Origin: an uncultured PS1 clade bacterium
GTDB taxonomy: Bacteria; Pseudomonadota; Alphaproteobacteria; MED-G09
Assembly: GCA_902537725.1 (NCBI GenBank)
Contig: CACBCD010000001.1
Span: 1-64,000, forward strand
Reading direction: 5' to 3'
Length of the DNA: 64,000 nucleotides
Shown here: in pieces, positions 1-10,306 of the stretch
Layout: every line of letters starts with the position of its first letter
Numbering within the stretch: the first letter of the stretch is position 1
Translations under genes and position numbers: made by a program
The notes under the pieces: model-generated
Database searches by the model: none
What the model saw: the letters and a program-made list of their open reading frames with translations, nothing else
What the model was told of the DNA's origin: nothing

Positions 1-2
1 GT

Positions 3-1430
3 AAAGTCGATACGCATAAATTAGCAATAGATGGTAAAGAGCCTAGTAATCTTAGAGGTGATCCTATTACTAATGACAGATACTTTAGTAAAGAATTTAT
101 GACTAAAGAATGGGATCACATGTGGACAAAAGTCTGGCTTATTGCAGGTAGAGAAATCCAACTTAAAGAAACTGGTGATTATATTGTTCATGACCTTATT
201 ACTGAATCTGTTATAATTGTTAGACAAGATGACGGATCTTTAAAAGGCTTTTATAATAGTTGTGCTCACAGAGGTCAAAGACTTGTAGAATGCAATAGTT
301 TCCAAAATTCTTTTAGATGCCCTTATCATGATTGGGAGTTTGGATTAGACGGTAATGTTATTAGTTGCCCAGATGAGGATGACTATCCTCAAGGAAGCCC
401 TGTCGGAAAAAGAAAGCTAGTTGAAGTAAGGGTTGATACTTGGGATGGCTTTATTTTCTATACTATGAATGAAGATGCACCTGATCTTATGGAATATTTA
501 GATCCTTTGCCTGAAATATATAAAAATCATAATTTTAAGGATCAAATTAGGGCTCAGTGGGTGAGAGTTGAGCTCGATGTTAATTGGAAATTCTTCTGTG
601 ATAATTTTAATGAGTCATACCATACCAGATTTGTACATCCTCAAGTTCCTTCTGTTATAGATCAAGATCACTTTACTTCCCGATATGAAATGTTTCCAAA
701 AGGACATGCAAGAATTATTCAAATGGGTCGTCCTTCTATTAGAGATAGGGTTCCTGAGGGAGAGGATCATCCTTTTAAAATGATTTTAGAAGATTGGGGT
801 ATTGATTCTTCAAAATATTCTGATTATGAAAATTTATCTGAGCAAGGGTGGTTAGATTTAAAAGAAGCTAAAAGAAAAAATTATAAAGAGAAGGGTTATT
901 TTCATTATGAAAATCTATCTGATGAAGAACTAACAGAAAGTCCCTTTCAGTTTATTTTTCCAAATATAGCAATGGGTGTTCAAGCTGATGGTTGCATTCT
1001 TTTGAATTGGTTTCCTCATCCAACAGATCCTGAGAAATGTTTTTTTGATCTTTGGGACATGGGTTATCCCATAGGTGGTTCAGCAAAAGGAATAGGAAAA
1101 ACTGGAAGAGATGATAGCCAAGAATTTACATCAACTTCAGCTGGCATAGGTAAACAAGATACTTATGAGCAAGAGTTTATTAGCCGTACAAAGGTGAATC
1201 CGGTTAAACTTCAAGAGGTTGAATTAGATATCCGTGAATACGATGGTGGCAAAGGCGTCGAAGATTTATGGGATCATGTTGTTTATCAAGATTGGCAGTT
1301 AACAGATGGTCTTAGGCGTGGGGTAAGGTCAAGGGGTTATCAAGAACCTTATTTAGCCGCTCAAGAGTCAAGGGTTAGATTTTTTCATGAAACTCTTCAT
1401 GATTATTTAAACGGTAAACCTCCTAAATAA
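3..1430 (+). CDS. Rieske non-heme iron oxygenase, alpha subunit (5' end outside window)
   Basis: Aromatic ring-hydroxylating oxygenase large subunit. The reading frame is open from base 3, before the ATG at 99, and the upstream codons read DPITNDRYFSKEFMTKEW, the usual N-terminal part of this family, so the true start lies left of the window and the ATG at 99 is internal. The Rieske [2Fe-2S] ligands are CAH followed by CPYH. The mononuclear iron site is visible in NFNESYHTRFVHP. The C-terminal SRPBCC-type catalytic half is complete to the stop. No beta subunit, ferredoxin or reductase lies next to it. The substrate cannot be told; the family also includes demethylases and carnitine-type monooxygenases. 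The family call is firm. Confidence 0.93.
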   Translation, partial: KVDTHKLAIDGKEPSNLRGDPITNDRYFSKEFMTKEWDHMWTKVWLIAGREIQLKETGDYIVHDLITESVIIVRQDDGSLKGFYNSCAHRGQRLVECNSFQNSFRCPYHDWEFGLDGNVISCPDEDDYPQGSPVGKRKLVEVRVDTWDGFIFYTMNEDAPDLMEYLDPLPEIYKNHNFKDQIRAQWVRVELDVNWKFFCDNFNESYHTRFVHPQVPSVIDQDHFTSRYEMFPKGHARIIQMGRPSIRDRVPEGEDHPFKMILEDWGIDSSKYSDYENLSEQGWLDLKEAKRKNYKEKGYFHYENLSDEELTESPFQFIFPNIAMGVQADGCILLNWFPHPTDPEKCFFDLWDMGYPIGGSAKGIGKTGRDDSQEFTSTSAGIGKQDTYEQEFISRTKVNPVKLQEVELDIREYDGGKGVEDLWDHVVYQDWQLTDGLRRGVRSRGYQEPYLAAQESRVRFFHETLHDYLNGKPPK

Positions 1431-1442
1431 TATTTAAATATT

Positions 1443-1865
1443 TTATTTTGGGTTTTTTTCAAAACTGGGGACTGAGCTACTTATTGGATCCCATTTACAA
1501 GCCGAAACTGACCAAAAGCTTGATTCGACCTCTAACCATGAAGAGTTATCTAAGCTACCAGCCTTAATAAATCTTAGATATGGCTGCTCAGTAACATAAC
1601 TTATTACTGGGGAACCACATTCAGGACAAAAGCCTCTATGAACATTTGTTCCATCATGTCCAATAACTGAAAAGACTTTATAATCATCATTAATTTTTAA
1701 TTTTTTAGTTGGAACAAAGACTATTGTTGCTTTTCCAGATCCAGTTATTTTTTGACAATCCTTGCAATGACAGTGACCAGAGGAAACAACATCTTTCCTA
1801 TTAAACTCATATTTAATTTTCCCACATAAACACCCTCCGGTTTCTACATTATCTTCATTCATCAT
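1443..1865 (-). CDS. GFA/CENP-V domain zinc protein
   Basis: Small protein of the glutathione-dependent formaldehyde-activating enzyme-like (GFA) fold. Zinc ligands occur in order as GCLCG, CHCKDCQ and FCPECG, which matches the family. The track start is a TTG at 1868; two ATG codons follow at once (1865 and 1862), and an AGGA element on the minus strand is better spaced for these, so an ATG start is preferred. It sits just downstream of nudC on the same strand, with a gap of a few bases, and is probably co-transcribed. Most GFA proteins have no proven substrate and real formaldehyde activity should not be assumed. Confidence 0.85.
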   Translation of the reverse strand: MMNEDNVETGGCLCGKIKYEFNRKDVVSSGHCHCKDCQKITGSGKATIVFVPTKKLKINDDYKVFSVIGHDGTNVHRGFCPECGSPVISYVTEQPYLRFIKAGSLDNSSWLEVESSFWSVSACKWDPISSSVPSFEKNPK

Positions 1866-1871
1866 CAATTC

Positions 1872-2825
1872 CTATTTATTATATACAAAGTTTTTTATCA
1901 AATGGTGTGCAATAGCCATACTTGGTGGAACAAAGAAGTTAGAATTTTTATTACCTTCTATTGCACCCTTCAGTTCTTCACGAGAAAACCATTTTCCTTC
2001 ATCAATTTCTATTTCATCTAGTTTGAAATTTTTTGAATTAGCTTCTGCAATACAGCCAATCATTAAAGAAAAAGGGAAGGCCCAGGGTTGGCTTGAGTGA
2101 TAATAGACATCCTTTGTAGAAATTCCAGCCTCTTCATTTAGCTCTCTTGCTACAGCTTCCTCTAATGACTCGCCATGCTCTACAAATCCTGCTAATGCCG
2201 AATACATTCCTGGTGGAAATCTTTTTTGTCTACCTAAGAAGGCCCTATCATTATATGTTGCTAGCATTATTACAACTGGATCTGTTCTAGGGAAGTGTTC
2301 TGAATTACATTTATTACATATTCTTTTATAGCCAGCTTCAGCTAATGAACTCTCTGAACCACATCTCGAACAATATTTATGACTATTGTGCCATTCAAAA
2401 ATAGCTTTAGCTTGACCTAAAATTGCCAATTCACCGGGATCTATTGCCTGTGAGGATAGCGCCATTAGATCTTCAAAATCCCCTAAATCTCTCAATCCCA
2501 CTTCGTTTTCTGGATCAGAAACTCTTGATAGGTCAATACTAAAATATGCTTTTCCATTTAAAAGACCCAAAAAAATTACCATAGAAATATTTATTATTTT
2601 TTCTTTAAAAAAATTTAATGGAAACAATGCTGGACTATGTTGTTCTGGTGAAGAATTTCCTGAAATTAAACCCGGAATAACAGAGACAAAAGGTTTACCT
2701 CTCCAGAATACAACAAAAACTGTATCTTCCTTTGCAATTGTTTCTTTAATCCATTCTGGTTTAGATCTTAAATAAGAAACCCTGTCTAATGGATTATTAC
2801 TAAATATATTTGGATAAACTTTCAT
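1872..2825 (-). CDS. nudC: NADH pyrophosphatase NudC (Nudix; NAD-RNA decapping type)
   Basis: Hydrolyses NAD(H) to NMN(H) and AMP; family members also remove NAD caps from RNA. The zinc ribbon is CSRCG with CNKC, followed by FPRTDPVVIML, which is typical of NudC. The Nudix box GFVEHGESLEEAVARELNEE is intact, and the NudC signature SQPWAFPFSLMIG follows it. At 317 residues it has the usual full length with an N-terminal NudC-specific domain. The ATG is preceded by an AGAGG ribosome site on the minus strand. It is divergent from dnaX, with about 117 bases between them that must hold both promoters. Confidence 0.95.
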   Translation of the reverse strand: MKVYPNIFSNNPLDRVSYLRSKPEWIKETIAKEDTVFVVFWRGKPFVSVIPGLISGNSSPEQHSPALFPLNFFKEKIINISMVIFLGLLNGKAYFSIDLSRVSDPENEVGLRDLGDFEDLMALSSQAIDPGELAILGQAKAIFEWHNSHKYCSRCGSESSLAEAGYKRICNKCNSEHFPRTDPVVIMLATYNDRAFLGRQKRFPPGMYSALAGFVEHGESLEEAVARELNEEAGISTKDVYYHSSQPWAFPFSLMIGCIAEANSKNFKLDEIEIDEGKWFSREELKGAIEGNKNSNFFVPPSMAIAHHLIKNFVYNK

Positions 2826-2942
2826 GAAAACCTCTATATATTCTATGATAATTAATCTTATTAGTCTAATATGGTATTGGGTTTTTTCTATAAAAGTATA
2901 AACTGTTTTAAGATTATTATATGATTTTTTTTAGAGGATATT

Positions 2943-4745
2943 TTGGTTACATCAGATAATATAGAAGAAACTAATAACTCAGCTATGGATGCAACTCCTA
3001 CTATGACTGATGAAAACCAAGATGATTTTTTATCTGATGCAAACAAGGGTGATAAAAAATCATCTTTAAAAAATAGCTATAAAGTTCTTGCTAGAAAGTA
3101 TCGCCCTCAAAATTTTGAAGACCTTATGGGTCAAGAAATTATGGTTCAAACTCTTAAAAATGCATTTAAGACAAATAGAATCGCCCATGCTTATATCTTA
3201 ACAGGAGTAAGAGGGATAGGGAAAACTACAACCGCAAGATTGTTGGCAAGGTCTCTAAACTATGAGACTGATCTAATAAATGAACCAAATATAGAGATGC
3301 CTGAGATTGGTAAACATTGTGAAGAGATAATGGAGTCTCGTCACATAGATGTTATTGAAATGGATGCTGCATCAAGAACTGGTATCGCGGATATAAGAGA
3401 AATAATAGACTCTATTAATTACTCTCCTTCATCGGCACGCTATAAGATATATATAATCGATGAAGTCCATATGCTCTCTAAAGCAGCTTTTAATGGTTTA
3501 TTAAAAACCCTCGAAGAGCCTCCAGCACATGTAAAATTTATTTTTGCTACAACAGAAGTTCAAAAAATACCATTAACGATTCTTTCCAGATGCCAACGAT
3601 TTGATTTAAGAAGATTTGATAATGATATGATACGGTCACTTATTAATAAAGTCTGTGAAAAAGAAATGGTTTCTATTGATGATCAGATAATCAATTTGAT
3701 TGCTAAGGCCTCCGGTGGATCAGCAAGAGATAGCCTGTCCTTACTTGACCAAGCAATGGCACTATCAACCGATGGAAATATTTCAGAAGAAAAGATACGT
3801 CAAATGCTAGGGATGTCTGATCAAAGCAGGGTAATAGATTTGTATGAATATATTTCCACCACAGAAATAGAAAAAGCACTTCTTGAAGTCAGGGATCAAA
3901 TAGATATAGGTACAGATCCTGTTAACTTAATTGAAAGCTTAGGTGATCTTATTCATGAGTTAACAAGGCTTAAGGTAACTAATAGCGAGGATGACAATCT
4001 ATCTTTAGGACCCGATGGTTTTAAAAGAATAAAGACATTGAAGGAAAAAGTCAGTGTTAAGCACTTGTCACGTTACTGGCAAATGATTCTGAAAGCCTCA
4101 TCAGAAATTAAAAATTTTTCAAAACCTTTATCTGCACTTGAAATGGCTATTATAAGGATGTCATATATTTCCGATCTTCCAACCCCAGATGAAATAATAA
4201 AAAAAATTGAAGAAGATAATTTATCGTCAACTGAAAAAAAAACTCCTAATTCTGAAATAACTCAACCTTCAAAGAGTATTTCAACTACATCTGTAAAACA
4301 AATTCAGCAAGAAAAAGTAGAAGAGGAAACTAATGATGTAAATCCCCAAAGTTTCGAAGATATTATTGAATTAGCTAAATTGAAGAAAAACATACGACTT
4401 CAATATGATTTAGAAAATAACGTTAGTCTTGTATCTTTTGAAAAAGGTAAAATAGAATTGAGTGTTTTAGATAATAATGAAAAAATATTGTCCACTTTAT
4501 CAAACAAACTTTACGAGTGGACTTCTAAAAAGTGGATTGTAATTAATTCTTCATCTCAAGGGCAAAAAACCATTAAGGAAAAAAGAGATGATAGTGAATT
4601 AGAGCTTCAATCGTTAATTAAAGAGCATCCAATTTATAAAAAAGCCGAAATGGAATTTGACAAAGTTGAAATCATCTCAATTGAAGAAGTACCGAAATTA
4701 TCAATAGTTAGTAATGAAAATAATGATAAAGTAAAAGATAAATGA
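2943..4745 (+). CDS. dnaX: DNA polymerase III subunit gamma/tau
   Basis: Clamp-loader ATPase of the replisome. Walker A is [15 protein letters not shown], Walker B lies in IDEVHML, and the sensor region is [13 protein letters not shown]. Between Walker A and AASRTG the usual four zinc cysteines are replaced by an [17 protein letters not shown] stretch with one cysteine, a form I associate with alphaproteobacteria. The C-terminal third is a lysine- and glutamate-rich linker and a tau-like domain. The start is TTG, supported by AGAGGA four bases upstream; the first ATG is 14 codons further in. The stop overlaps the recR start as ATGA. The ybaB/ebfC gene often found between dnaX and recR is absent. 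Confidence 0.96.
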   Translation: MVTSDNIEETNNSAMDATPTMTDENQDDFLSDANKGDKKSSLKNSYKVLARKYRPQNFEDLMGQEIMVQTLKNAFKTNRIAHAYILTGVRGIGKTTTARLLARSLNYETDLINEPNIEMPEIGKHCEEIMESRHIDVIEMDAASRTGIADIREIIDSINYSPSSARYKIYIIDEVHMLSKAAFNGLLKTLEEPPAHVKFIFATTEVQKIPLTILSRCQRFDLRRFDNDMIRSLINKVCEKEMVSIDDQIINLIAKASGGSARDSLSLLDQAMALSTDGNISEEKIRQMLGMSDQSRVIDLYEYISTTEIEKALLEVRDQIDIGTDPVNLIESLGDLIHELTRLKVTNSEDDNLSLGPDGFKRIKTLKEKVSVKHLSRYWQMILKASSEIKNFSKPLSALEMAIIRMSYISDLPTPDEIIKKIEEDNLSSTEKKTPNSEITQPSKSISTTSVKQIQQEKVEEETNDVNPQSFEDIIELAKLKKNIRLQYDLENNVSLVSFEKGKIELSVLDNNEKILSTLSNKLYEWTSKKWIVINSSSQGQKTIKEKRDDSELELQSLIKEHPIYKKAEMEFDKVEIISIEEVPKLSIVSNENNDKVKDK

Positions 4746-5335
4746 ATAATTCAGAAATAGATAATTTAATTTCATTACTTTCACGTCTTCCGGGAATAGG
4801 TCCAAGATCTGCGAGAAGAATGGCCTTAAACCTTTTAAAGCAACCAGAATCATTAATGAAACCTTTGGCTGAGTCCTTGATTACAACTGCAGATTCTATT
4901 AGGAATTGCAAAACATGTGGCAACTTAGATACAGAAGAGATTTGTTCTATTTGTGTTGATGAAAGAAGAGATATCTCAATTATAATCGTTGTGGAAGAAA
5001 TAGCCGATTTATGGGCCTTGGAAAGAGCTGCAATTCATAAAGGTAAATATCATGTATTAGGTGGAACATTGTCGGCTATTGATGGTGTAGGTCCTGATGA
5101 TCTTGGAATAAATAGTTTAATCCAAAGAGCAAATGATCCAGAAGTAGAAGAAATTATTCTAGCTTTAAATGCCACTATTGATGGACAAACTACAGCATAT
5201 TTTATCACAGACCAATTAAAGGATTGCAATGTTAAGGTTTCCAGACTTGCTCATGGGGTTCCCGTCGGTGGAGAACTTGATTATATGGACGATGGAACAT
5301 TGCAGACAGCGCTTCAGTCAAGACAACCTTTTTAA
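4742..5335 (+). CDS. recR: recombination protein RecR
   Basis: Part of the RecFOR pathway that loads RecA on gapped DNA. The N-terminal helix-hairpin-helix is [19 protein letters not shown] four-cysteine zinc finger follows as CKTCG and CSIC, then a Toprim domain with [14 protein letters not shown] and [15 protein letters not shown]. The length of 197 residues is standard. The ATG overlaps the dnaX stop by four bases, so translation is probably coupled and its ribosome site lies inside dnaX. Confidence 0.96.
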   Translation: MNNSEIDNLISLLSRLPGIGPRSARRMALNLLKQPESLMKPLAESLITTADSIRNCKTCGNLDTEEICSICVDERRDISIIIVVEEIADLWALERAAIHKGKYHVLGGTLSAIDGVGPDDLGINSLIQRANDPEVEEIILALNATIDGQTTAYFITDQLKDCNVKVSRLAHGVPVGGELDYMDDGTLQTALQSRQPF

Positions 5336-5386
5336 AAACCTATTTATCTTACTTGAACTCTTTTTATTCACAGTTTATCAAGAAGA

Positions 5387-5911
5387 ATGACTATAAGAGA
5401 AATTATAACTGTACCTAATCCTTTATTAAAAACAATATCGGAACCAGTTACTATTATTGATGATGAAACCTTATTATTGATTGATGATATGTTTGAGACA
5501 ATGTACGCAGCTCCTGGTATTGGTTTGGCTGCCATACAGGTTGGGGTGCCAAAAAGAATTTTAGTTATTGATATTTCTAGAGACGATGAAGCAAGGAATC
5601 CATTATTTTTTATTAATCCTGAAATAATTGATCCTACTGATACTTTAAACTCATATGAGGAAGGTTGTTTATCAGTACCGGGTGTTTGGGAAGAAATAGA
5701 AAGACCTGATGAATGTACGGTTAATTATTTAGACAAAAATGGAGATGAGCAGAGTATTCGTTGCCAAGGTATGCTTGCTACTGTAATTCAACATGAAATG
5801 GATCACTTAAATGGTGTTGTGTTTGTTGACCATTTATCTAAATTAAAAAGAGATAGAGCAATTAAGAAATCTATTAAATCTAGAGCTTCTGAGCCAGAAA
5901 ATGATAAGTAA
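5387..5911 (+). CDS. def: peptide deformylase
   Basis: Removes the formyl group from the N-terminal methionine of new proteins. All three metalloprotease motifs are present: GIGLAAIQVG, EEGCLSVPG (metal-ligand Cys) and IQHEMDHLNG (two His ligands and the catalytic Glu). At 174 residues it has the common type I length. It begins the def-fmt-truA run, and its last codons overlap the predicted fmt start by 11 bases. Confidence 0.96.
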   Translation: MTIREIITVPNPLLKTISEPVTIIDDETLLLIDDMFETMYAAPGIGLAAIQVGVPKRILVIDISRDDEARNPLFFINPEIIDPTDTLNSYEEGCLSVPGVWEEIERPDECTVNYLDKNGDEQSIRCQGMLATVIQHEMDHLNGVVFVDHLSKLKRDRAIKKSIKSRASEPENDK

Positions 5912-6860
5912 CTTTGCAAGTTCAGAAGCAAATTCATCACTAGATATCGTATTTATGGGGACCCCTGATTTTTCTATTAAGCCGCTTGAGGCATTAGTAG
6001 ATAGCGATCACAATATTGTTGCTATTTTTTCTCAACCTCCACGAAGGTCAGGAAGAGGAATGAAAAAAAATAAAACACCAGTGCACAGCTTTGCTGATAA
6101 GAAACAAATTCCAGTCTATACACCCAAAAATTTTAAAAGTGTTGACGACATTAATTTTATTAAAAATCTTAACCCAGATATAATTATTGTTTCAGCTTAT
6201 GGATTATTATTACCAAAAGAAGTTTTAAATATTCCTAAATTTGGCTGTCTTAATATTCATGCTTCAATACTTCCCCGTTGGAGAGGTGCGGCACCAATTC
6301 AAAGATCTATTATGAGCGGTGATAAGGAAACTGGTATTACATTTATGTTAATGGATGAGGGTCTTGATACTGGCAAGATAATTAAAAAGTTTCCTATTAA
6401 AATTAATAAGGATAAAAATGCAAAATTTCTTCATGATGAATTATCTTTTCTGGCATCAAGTAATCTAATTGAGACCATTAATGGTTATATTGCAGGTAAA
6501 ATAAATCCTTTTAATCAAGAAGAGGAAGGCATTACCTATGCTGAGAAAATTCAAAAAGCTGATTGCAGGTTAGACTGGAAAAGCAATGCTGAGGAGGTTT
6601 TACTCTTAGTAAGAGCCTTAAGTCCATATCCCGGAGCTTGGTTTTTAACTAAAAAAAATAAGCGAGTAAAAGTTCTAGATGCCAAAATTTCAATGACCGA
6701 TAATAATTTTAAACCTGGTGAAGTCACTGGTGGATTAATTGTAGGTTGTAAAGATAATGCTATAGAGATTTTATCAGTTCAACCTGAGGGTAAAAAGATT
6801 ATGGATATTGAAGATTACTTAAGGGGTAATCCAATATCGGTTGGAGAAATTTTAGAATAA
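5901..6860 (+). CDS. fmt: methionyl-tRNA formyltransferase
   Basis: Formylates initiator Met-tRNA using 10-formyl-tetrahydrofolate. The N-terminal domain begins LDIVFMGTPDFS and contains the catalytic region GCLNIHASILPRWRGAAPIQ and the motif DEGLDTG. The C-terminal OB-like domain follows. The ATG at 5901 gives about 15 residues before the usual start of homology, so the start may be slightly off, but no better ATG precedes the conserved region. It overlaps def by 11 bases and its stop abuts the truA ATG directly. Confidence 0.95.
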   Translation: MISNFASSEANSSLDIVFMGTPDFSIKPLEALVDSDHNIVAIFSQPPRRSGRGMKKNKTPVHSFADKKQIPVYTPKNFKSVDDINFIKNLNPDIIIVSAYGLLLPKEVLNIPKFGCLNIHASILPRWRGAAPIQRSIMSGDKETGITFMLMDEGLDTGKIIKKFPIKINKDKNAKFLHDELSFLASSNLIETINGYIAGKINPFNQEEEGITYAEKIQKADCRLDWKSNAEEVLLLVRALSPYPGAWFLTKKNKRVKVLDAKISMTDNNFKPGEVTGGLIVGCKDNAIEILSVQPEGKKIMDIEDYLRGNPISVGEILE

Positions 6861-7601
6861 ATGGCAAGATGGAAGCTTACAATTGAGTATGATGGTAGAC
6901 CTTTTAATGGTTGGCAGAGTCAAAAAGATAATAGTGGTGTCCAAGACTATTTACATAAGGCTATTATAGATTTTTCAAAGGAAGATGTGAAAATACATAC
7001 TGCTGGTAGAACTGACTCTGGTGTTCATGCAAAAGGACAGGTATCACATTTTGATCTAATCAGGACCACAAACGCCAATGAACTAAGAGAGGCCTTAAAT
7101 AGTCATTTAAAACCAAACCCCATAGCTATTATTGATGTTTCAGAAGTTAATAATGACTTTCATGCAAGATTTTCTGCAATCAAAAGACATTATAGATATG
7201 GAATAATTAATAGAAGGGCACCATTAACTTTTGATAAAGGAAAATACTGGAGGGTAGGAAAAAAACTAAATTCTAAATCAATGATTAAAGCTTCTAAATA
7301 CTTAATAGGTTTTCACGATTTTACAACTTTTCGTTCATCCCACTGTCAGTCTAAATCACCCTCTAAGACTATTGATGAGATTAAAATTGAACAATTTGAT
7401 AATGAAATTATCATCTGCGTTTCAGCTAAATCATTTCTTCATAATCAGGTAAGATCTATCGTTGGGTCATTAAAATTGGTAGGAGAAGGTAAGTGGAGAC
7501 CAAAAAAAATTAAAGAAATCTTAGATAAAAAAGATCGAACATTATGTGGTCCTGTTGCACCAGCCGAGGGTCTCTGTCTTGAGAAAGTCGATTATGATTA
7601 G
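6861..7601 (+). CDS. truA: tRNA pseudouridine(38-40) synthase TruA
   Basis: Modifies uridines 38-40 in tRNA anticodon arms. The catalytic aspartate lies in GRTDSGVHAKGQVSHFD. Other family features are FNGWQSQ near the N-terminus, DFTTFRSSHCQ, and SFLHNQVRSIVGSL near the C-terminus. The length of 246 residues is normal. The ATG follows the fmt stop without a gap. The last four bases overlap the end of dapE on the opposite strand. Confidence 0.96.
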   Translation: MARWKLTIEYDGRPFNGWQSQKDNSGVQDYLHKAIIDFSKEDVKIHTAGRTDSGVHAKGQVSHFDLIRTTNANELREALNSHLKPNPIAIIDVSEVNNDFHARFSAIKRHYRYGIINRRAPLTFDKGKYWRVGKKLNSKSMIKASKYLIGFHDFTTFRSSHCQSKSPSKTIDEIKIEQFDNEIIICVSAKSFLHNQVRSIVGSLKLVGEGKWRPKKIKEILDKKDRTLCGPVAPAEGLCLEKVDYD

Positions 7602-8752
7602 AAATATTTCTTTAAAAGTTCGTAGTATATTTCGCTTAAATCATTAATATCCTTAACAGCAACTGATTCATCTATTTGATGCATTGTCTCGCTTATAAGA
7701 CCAAATTCTACTACATTTCCATAGCTTTTAATAAACCTTGCATCAGATGTACCTCCTGAAGTTGATAGATCGGGATTAATTCCTGTTTTGTTTAAAATAA
7801 TTTCTGATAAATCATTGACGAGTTTACCTGGCTTAGTAAGGAATGAGTCTCCAGAATGCTCTAATTTTAGAGAAAAGTTATTTTTAAAATTCTCTAATCT
7901 TCTATTAATTTCATCCTCAATAGTTTCGTTATTAAAATTATCATTGTATCTAATGTTAAATCTTGCGGATGCAGATTGAGGGATAACATTTGTTGCTTTA
8001 TTACCTACATCAACAGATGTTATCTCAAGATTTGAGGGTTGGAAATGTTCATTACCTTGATCTAATTGATCCGATGTCAAATTATTAAGAATGTTTAATA
8101 GCATCGGTATTGGATTTTTTGCAAGATGGGGATATGCAACATGACCTTGTTGACCATCAACAGTCAAAACTCCATTAACACTTCCTCGTCTACCTATTTT
8201 AATCATTTCACCCAATCTTTTAGGGTTGGTTGGCTCTCCTACAATACAATCGTCAAAAGAAATACTATTTTCTTGCATCCAATTTAATAGTTTCTTTGTT
8301 CCATTTATTGCAATACCTTCTTCGTCTCCAGTAATGATAAAAGATATCGATCCTGCAAAGTTTTCTCTCTCATCTAAAAATTTCTTTGTTGCTGATACAA
8401 ATGAGGCAATAGCACCCTTCATATCTGTTGCACCGCGACCTATAATCTTTCCATCTATTTCATTGGCTGCAAATGGGTCAGTAGACCATCTAGTTTCATC
8501 TCCTTCTGGAACAACATCGGTATGACCTGCAAAACATAAAGCAGGACCTTCTTCGTTCCCAATTCTTGCCCAAAGATTAAGAACATCATCTGTTCCATCC
8601 TCTTTAAAATTCAGAATATCACACTTAAAACCCATTTCACTCAACCAATGTGAAAGTTGTTCAATGGCCCCATCATTATGCGGTGTTACAGAACGACAAG
8701 AAATTAGAGCTTTAGTAAGGATTATTGGATCGCCATTTTCAATATTAATCAT
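7598..8752 (-). CDS. dapE: succinyl-diaminopimelate desuccinylase
   Basis: M20 zinc amidase of lysine and diaminopimelate synthesis; it removes succinate from N-succinyl-LL-DAP. Metal-site motifs are FAGHTDVVPEGD, RGATDMKGAIASF and TGDEEGIAINGTKK, followed by the GRRGSVNGVLTVDG dimerisation region and GGTSDARFI near the C-terminus. At 384 residues the length is typical. It lies four bases after the dapD stop and ends the long minus-strand operon that starts with rpmH. Its end meets truA convergently. Confidence 0.96.
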   Translation of the reverse strand: MINIENGDPIILTKALISCRSVTPHNDGAIEQLSHWLSEMGFKCDILNFKEDGTDDVLNLWARIGNEEGPALCFAGHTDVVPEGDETRWSTDPFAANEIDGKIIGRGATDMKGAIASFVSATKKFLDERENFAGSISFIITGDEEGIAINGTKKLLNWMQENSISFDDCIVGEPTNPKRLGEMIKIGRRGSVNGVLTVDGQQGHVAYPHLAKNPIPMLLNILNNLTSDQLDQGNEHFQPSNLEITSVDVGNKATNVIPQSASARFNIRYNDNFNNETIEDEINRRLENFKNNFSLKLEHSGDSFLTKPGKLVNDLSEIILNKTGINPDLSTSGGTSDARFIKSYGNVVEFGLISETMHQIDESVAVKDINDLSEIYYELLKKYF

Positions 8753-8756
8753 TTTA

Positions 8757-9587
8757 TTAATCTCTCAATAGCTCATTTATTGATGTCTTTGATCTAGTTT
8801 TTTCATCTACTATTTTTACAATTACTGCACAGTATAACGATGGCTTTGTATTATCATTATTTGGTGAAAATGTTCCTGGAATTAAAACTGAATATGGCGG
8901 AACTTCCCCTTTAAAAATTTCTCCAGTTTCTCTATTAACAATAGGTGTTGATGATGAAAGGTATACCCCCATTGATAAAACACTTCCTTCACGAACAATT
9001 ACCCCTTCAGCCACTTCTGATCTTGCTCCAATAAAACAATTATCCTCAATGATAACAGGGCCCGCCTGTAATGGCTCTAATACTCCACCGATTCCTGCTC
9101 CACCTGATATATGACAATCGGAACCTATTTGTGCACACGATCCAATTGTTGCCCATGTATCAACCATAGTTCCTGATCCAATATAAGCTCCAATATTAAT
9201 AAAGCTTGGCATCAATACACATCCATTATCAATAAATGATCCTTTTCGAACAATTGAGCCAGGAACAGCTCTAAATCCGGCTCTTTTAAATTCTTCATCG
9301 CTCATATCATTAAATTTAGAGTCTATTTTATCCCACCAATTAGTATTCCCCGGACTATTTGAGATTAATTTCATGTCATTGATACGAAAATATAGGAGTA
9401 TTGATTTTTTAACCCACTGATTAATTATCCATTTATCATCAACTTTTTCTGCAACCCTAATGTCCCCTTGGTCTAGGTTATTTATAGTTTCATTTATTGC
9501 AGAAATAATATCATCATCAGAATTAGAGTTAATCGTCTCGATATTCTCAAATGAATTTTCAATTATATCAATTACTACTTTATCCAT
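8757..9587 (-). CDS. dapD: tetrahydrodipicolinate N-succinyltransferase
   Basis: Transfers succinyl from succinyl-CoA to tetrahydrodipicolinate in the succinylase branch of lysine synthesis. The middle of the protein is a left-handed beta helix of hexapeptide turns (for example [20 protein letters not shown] and [18 protein letters not shown]). The C-terminal [17 protein letters not shown] is characteristic. An AAAGAGAT ribosome site precedes the ATG. It is immediately upstream of dapE, the next enzyme of the same branch. Confidence 0.96.
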   Translation of the reverse strand: MDKVVIDIIENSFENIETINSNSDDDIISAINETINNLDQGDIRVAEKVDDKWIINQWVKKSILLYFRINDMKLISNSPGNTNWWDKIDSKFNDMSDEEFKRAGFRAVPGSIVRKGSFIDNGCVLMPSFINIGAYIGSGTMVDTWATIGSCAQIGSDCHISGGAGIGGVLEPLQAGPVIIEDNCFIGARSEVAEGVIVREGSVLSMGVYLSSSTPIVNRETGEIFKGEVPPYSVLIPGTFSPNNDNTKPSLYCAVIVKIVDEKTRSKTSINELLRD

Positions 9588-9605
9588 TGTTATCTCTTTA
9601 AAATA

Positions 9606-10298
9606 TTAATTATACTCGTTATTTAGGAACTTTACGATATCGTCAATAATATAATCTGCGTCATAAACATCATTCCATAAATCTTTATATTTTTCTTTCT
9701 GTTCAGAATTATTTTTATTAGGTAATTTTCTCTCCAATAAAACTGTAGTCATACCTAATTCTTTAGCAGGAATTAAATTTCTTCCCATATCTTCGAACAT
9801 TATAGATGTCTTTGGATCAATATTATTAATTTTTAAAAATAAATTATATGTTTCAATATTTGGCTTAGGTAAATAATTTGCTTCTTTAATTCCAAATATT
9901 GATTGAAAGATATTTTCTAGATTTAGCTTCTTTAAAACATTTTCAGCATGTTTCTTTGTACCATTTGTAAAAATATATTTTTTTCCAGGTAGCATTAAAA
10001 GAATTTTTCGAAGTTTATTATCTTCTTTTAATGAGTTTAAATTAATATCATGCACATATTCTAAAAATTTATCAGGATTTATTTTACTGTTACCTGTATT
10101 CATAAATCCGGCTAATGTTGTTCCATGATCAATAAAATTTTGTTTTTGAATATTAAATGCCTCCTCATGGCTAATTTTTAAATTTTCAGCAATAAATGTA
10201 GTCATTTTTTTATCAATCTGGCTAAAAATATTTTCTTCGGGAGGGTATAAAGTGTTATCAAGATCAAAGATCCATGTTTTAATAAATTGAAGGCTCAT
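9606..10298 (-). CDS. HAD-family pyrimidine 5'-nucleotidase-like phosphatase
   Basis: Haloacid dehalogenase superfamily hydrolase of the Sdt1/Phm8-like type. Motif I is FDLDNTLYPPEENIF, motif II is FTNGT, and motif IV is FEDMGRNLIPAKELGM. The alpha-helical cap follows motif I. Homologues in alphaproteobacteria are usually annotated as pyrimidine 5'-nucleotidase and often lie between argB and dapD, as here; the true substrate is unproven. It is 18 bases upstream of dapD and 8 bases downstream of argB, so it is clearly within the operon. Confidence 0.88.
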   Translation of the reverse strand: MSLQFIKTWIFDLDNTLYPPEENIFSQIDKKMTTFIAENLKISHEEAFNIQKQNFIDHGTTLAGFMNTGNSKINPDKFLEYVHDINLNSLKEDNKLRKILLMLPGKKYIFTNGTKKHAENVLKKLNLENIFQSIFGIKEANYLPKPNIETYNLFLKINNIDPKTSIMFEDMGRNLIPAKELGMTTVLLERKLPNKNNSEQKEKYKDLWNDVYDADYIIDDIVKFLNNEYN

Positions 10299-10306
10299 AA
10301 AATATC

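Noticed and set aside
99-101. ATG at 99 as start of the first Rieske gene
   Set aside because: The same frame is open to base 3 and its codons match the conserved family N-terminus; the gene begins left of the window.
2826-2942. SRP RNA (ffs) upstream of dnaX
   Set aside because: ffs is sometimes next to dnaX, but this gap lacks the GC-rich apical hairpin and GGAA loop of SRP RNA.
8226-8525. Plus-strand ORF inside dapE and similar track entries (for example 10653-11003, 20056-20361, 23334-23666)
   Set aside because: They lie wholly within strongly supported genes on the other strand and show no recognisable protein features; they are shadows.
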